From the NCBI GenBank assembly GCA_009841615.1, contig VXLL01000014.1, forward strand, positions 124,001-188,000: a stretch of DNA of 64,000 nt, given 5' to 3'. A program made the translations under genes and the position numbers. Positions 63,238 to 64,000 of the stretch are shown here, piece after piece. The DNA comes from Gammaproteobacteria bacterium. GTDB taxonomy: Bacteria; Pseudomonadota; Gammaproteobacteria; Pseudomonadales; Azotimanducaceae. Within the stretch, counting starts at the first letter, position 1; each line of letters starts with the position of its first letter. The notes beneath the pieces were generated by a model that did not search any database, was not told where the DNA came from, and saw only the letters and a list, made by a program, of their open reading frames with translations.

Positions 63238-64000
63238 ATGAGATATATTTCAATTCTTCTAACCCTGTTAATCTTGGGTTGCGCGGAGATTACTGAGAGT
63301 GCCGTTACTCCCATTTCGATAGAGATTAAAAACGGAGCTAAAGGTAGCGAGTTTTGGGCGGGTGTAGTCATCAACGACAATAAAAACATCGCTACTAAAT
63401 GGACGAAGTCGACTCAGTCTAAATTTCAAATCCACGTACCAGACACTCAATCCGCAGCAACCATTGTGTTGTTAAGAAAGAATGCAGCACCGATATTACA
63501 GTCGGTTACCCCGGAGTTGATCACCGACGGTTTGTCGGTGGAGTTTACTGAAGGAGGAATCGTTACCGGAAAAGTCGTCGCAAAGAGCGATGGTTCTCCA
63601 ATCACCGATGGTGTCGTAACTCTTCGATTTGACAAAAAACTTGGGCTGCAAGTTCCGGAAGAACTACCGATGTATTCCTGGGAACTCGAGGAAGACGGTT
63701 CATTTGTCGTTCTAGGAGTTCCGTTGGGTGATCATACGTTAGAGGTTCGATCGGAAGGCTATTTGCATGCTGGGGTATTAGTATCCGTGTCCCAACTCGA
63801 CCCTCAACCTGAACTAGAGATCTTGATGGAGCGAGGATACTACGTCAGTGGGCGAATAATTAGGTACCAACGTAATATTCCTCCTGAGCTCGTGTTTCGC
63901 GGTGAAATAGATGTTGACCTGGTGACGTCAGACCATAAGACGGAAGAATTTAGCGTCGAGTTCGATAAAGACGACAATTTCAGGATCGGACCTTTTGCAA
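63238..64000 (+). CDS. Lipoprotein with carboxypeptidase-regulatory-like repeats (partial, runs off the end)
   Basis: An open frame of 254 codons continues past the end of the window. It begins MRYISILLTLLILGC, a lipoprotein signal with Cys15, after GAGGTGAG ten bases upstream. The mature part contains GGIVTGKVVAKSDGSPI and LGDHTLEVRSEGY, the pattern of carboxypeptidase-regulatory/SpaA-like beta domains, and a second such unit starts at YYVSGRII. Such proteins are surface or periplasmic adhesin-like or carbohydrate-binding components. The function cannot be assigned from this part. Confidence 0.75.
   Translation, partial: MRYISILLTLLILGCAEITESAVTPISIEIKNGAKGSEFWAGVVINDNKNIATKWTKSTQSKFQIHVPDTQSAATIVLLRKNAAPILQSVTPELITDGLSVEFTEGGIVTGKVVAKSDGSPITDGVVTLRFDKKLGLQVPEELPMYSWELEEDGSFVVLGVPLGDHTLEVRSEGYLHAGVLVSVSQLDPQPELEILMERGYYVSGRIIRYQRNIPPELVFRGEIDVDLVTSDHKTEEFSVEFDKDDNFRIGPFA

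Overview
The window looks like a chromosomal segment of a gammaproteobacterium, probably an uncultured free-living or marine one. The signs are the ybeZ-ybeY-ybeX-lnt / leuS-lptE-holA order, homodimeric-type AceE, YajQ, AmpD next to NadC, AmpG, LptE, a DUF1820 protein and two-heme CcoP. Base composition is moderate (mid-40s % G+C by eye). GTG and TTG starts are common. groESL carries a CIRCE operator, so an HrcA repressor should exist elsewhere; enterics lack it.

Layout. 1-2.65 kb: an accessory spot beside nadC, with an intact hipA-like kinase, a stray 3' fragment of nadC, a small ribbon-helix-helix/membrane-protein pair, and a decayed second hipA. 2.4-4.6 kb: nadC, ampD and a membrane protein. 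4.8-8.8 kb: aceE-aceF. 9-12.5 kb: an internally repeated membrane protein, PduO-type cobalamin adenosyltransferase, yajQ, and an ampG with three extra 32-residue repeats. 12.6-14.75 kb: groES-groEL with a heat-shock promoter, CIRCE and terminator. 14.9-21.6 kb: an adaptor lipoprotein, an RND pump and a His/Asp/Glu-rich ZnuD-like receptor. 22-30.5 kb: an ABC-2 ATPase between two giant permeases fused to M1-aminopeptidase-like domains that have lost their zinc motif, plus the tail of a third copy. 30.7-32.7 kb: a tight operon of a PTPS/QueD-like enzyme, an SDR and a YhhQ-family transporter. 33-35.4 kb: an LpxH-like phosphoesterase, a glycosyltransferase without a canonical start, and a VanY-like peptidase. 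35.5-38.6 kb: a second TonB-dependent receptor. 38.7-42.4 kb: a YIP1-like protein followed by ccoNOQP. 42.4-44.4 kb: an Anbu proteasome-like peptidase, a cereblon-type CULT protein and a HAD hydrolase on one strand. 44.8-50.4 kb: a lipoprotein oligopeptidase, DUF1820, creD and an orphan ICE-type ParB. 50.7-59.8 kb: ybeZ-ybeY-ybeX-lnt and leuS-lptE-holA. 59.9-64 kb: a large unknown secreted protein, a small membrane protein and the start of a lipoprotein that runs off the end.

Most of the window is core metabolism and envelope biology: pyruvate oxidation, high-affinity respiration, peptidoglycan recycling (ampD, ampG), lipoprotein and LPS maturation (lnt, lptE, the LpxH-like enzyme), metal handling and chaperones. 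The strongest candidate for an undescribed system is the Anbu-CULT-HAD gene set at 42448-44367. It places a bacterial homologue of the cereblon ligand-binding domain, with its tri-tryptophan cage and Cys4 zinc site at exactly the human spacing, directly behind a proteasome-like peptidase. Other leads are the peptidase-dead ABC-2/M1 fusions, the PTPS-SDR-YhhQ operon, the glycosyltransferase that begins at CTG or by frameshift, and the layered hipA/nadC duplication.
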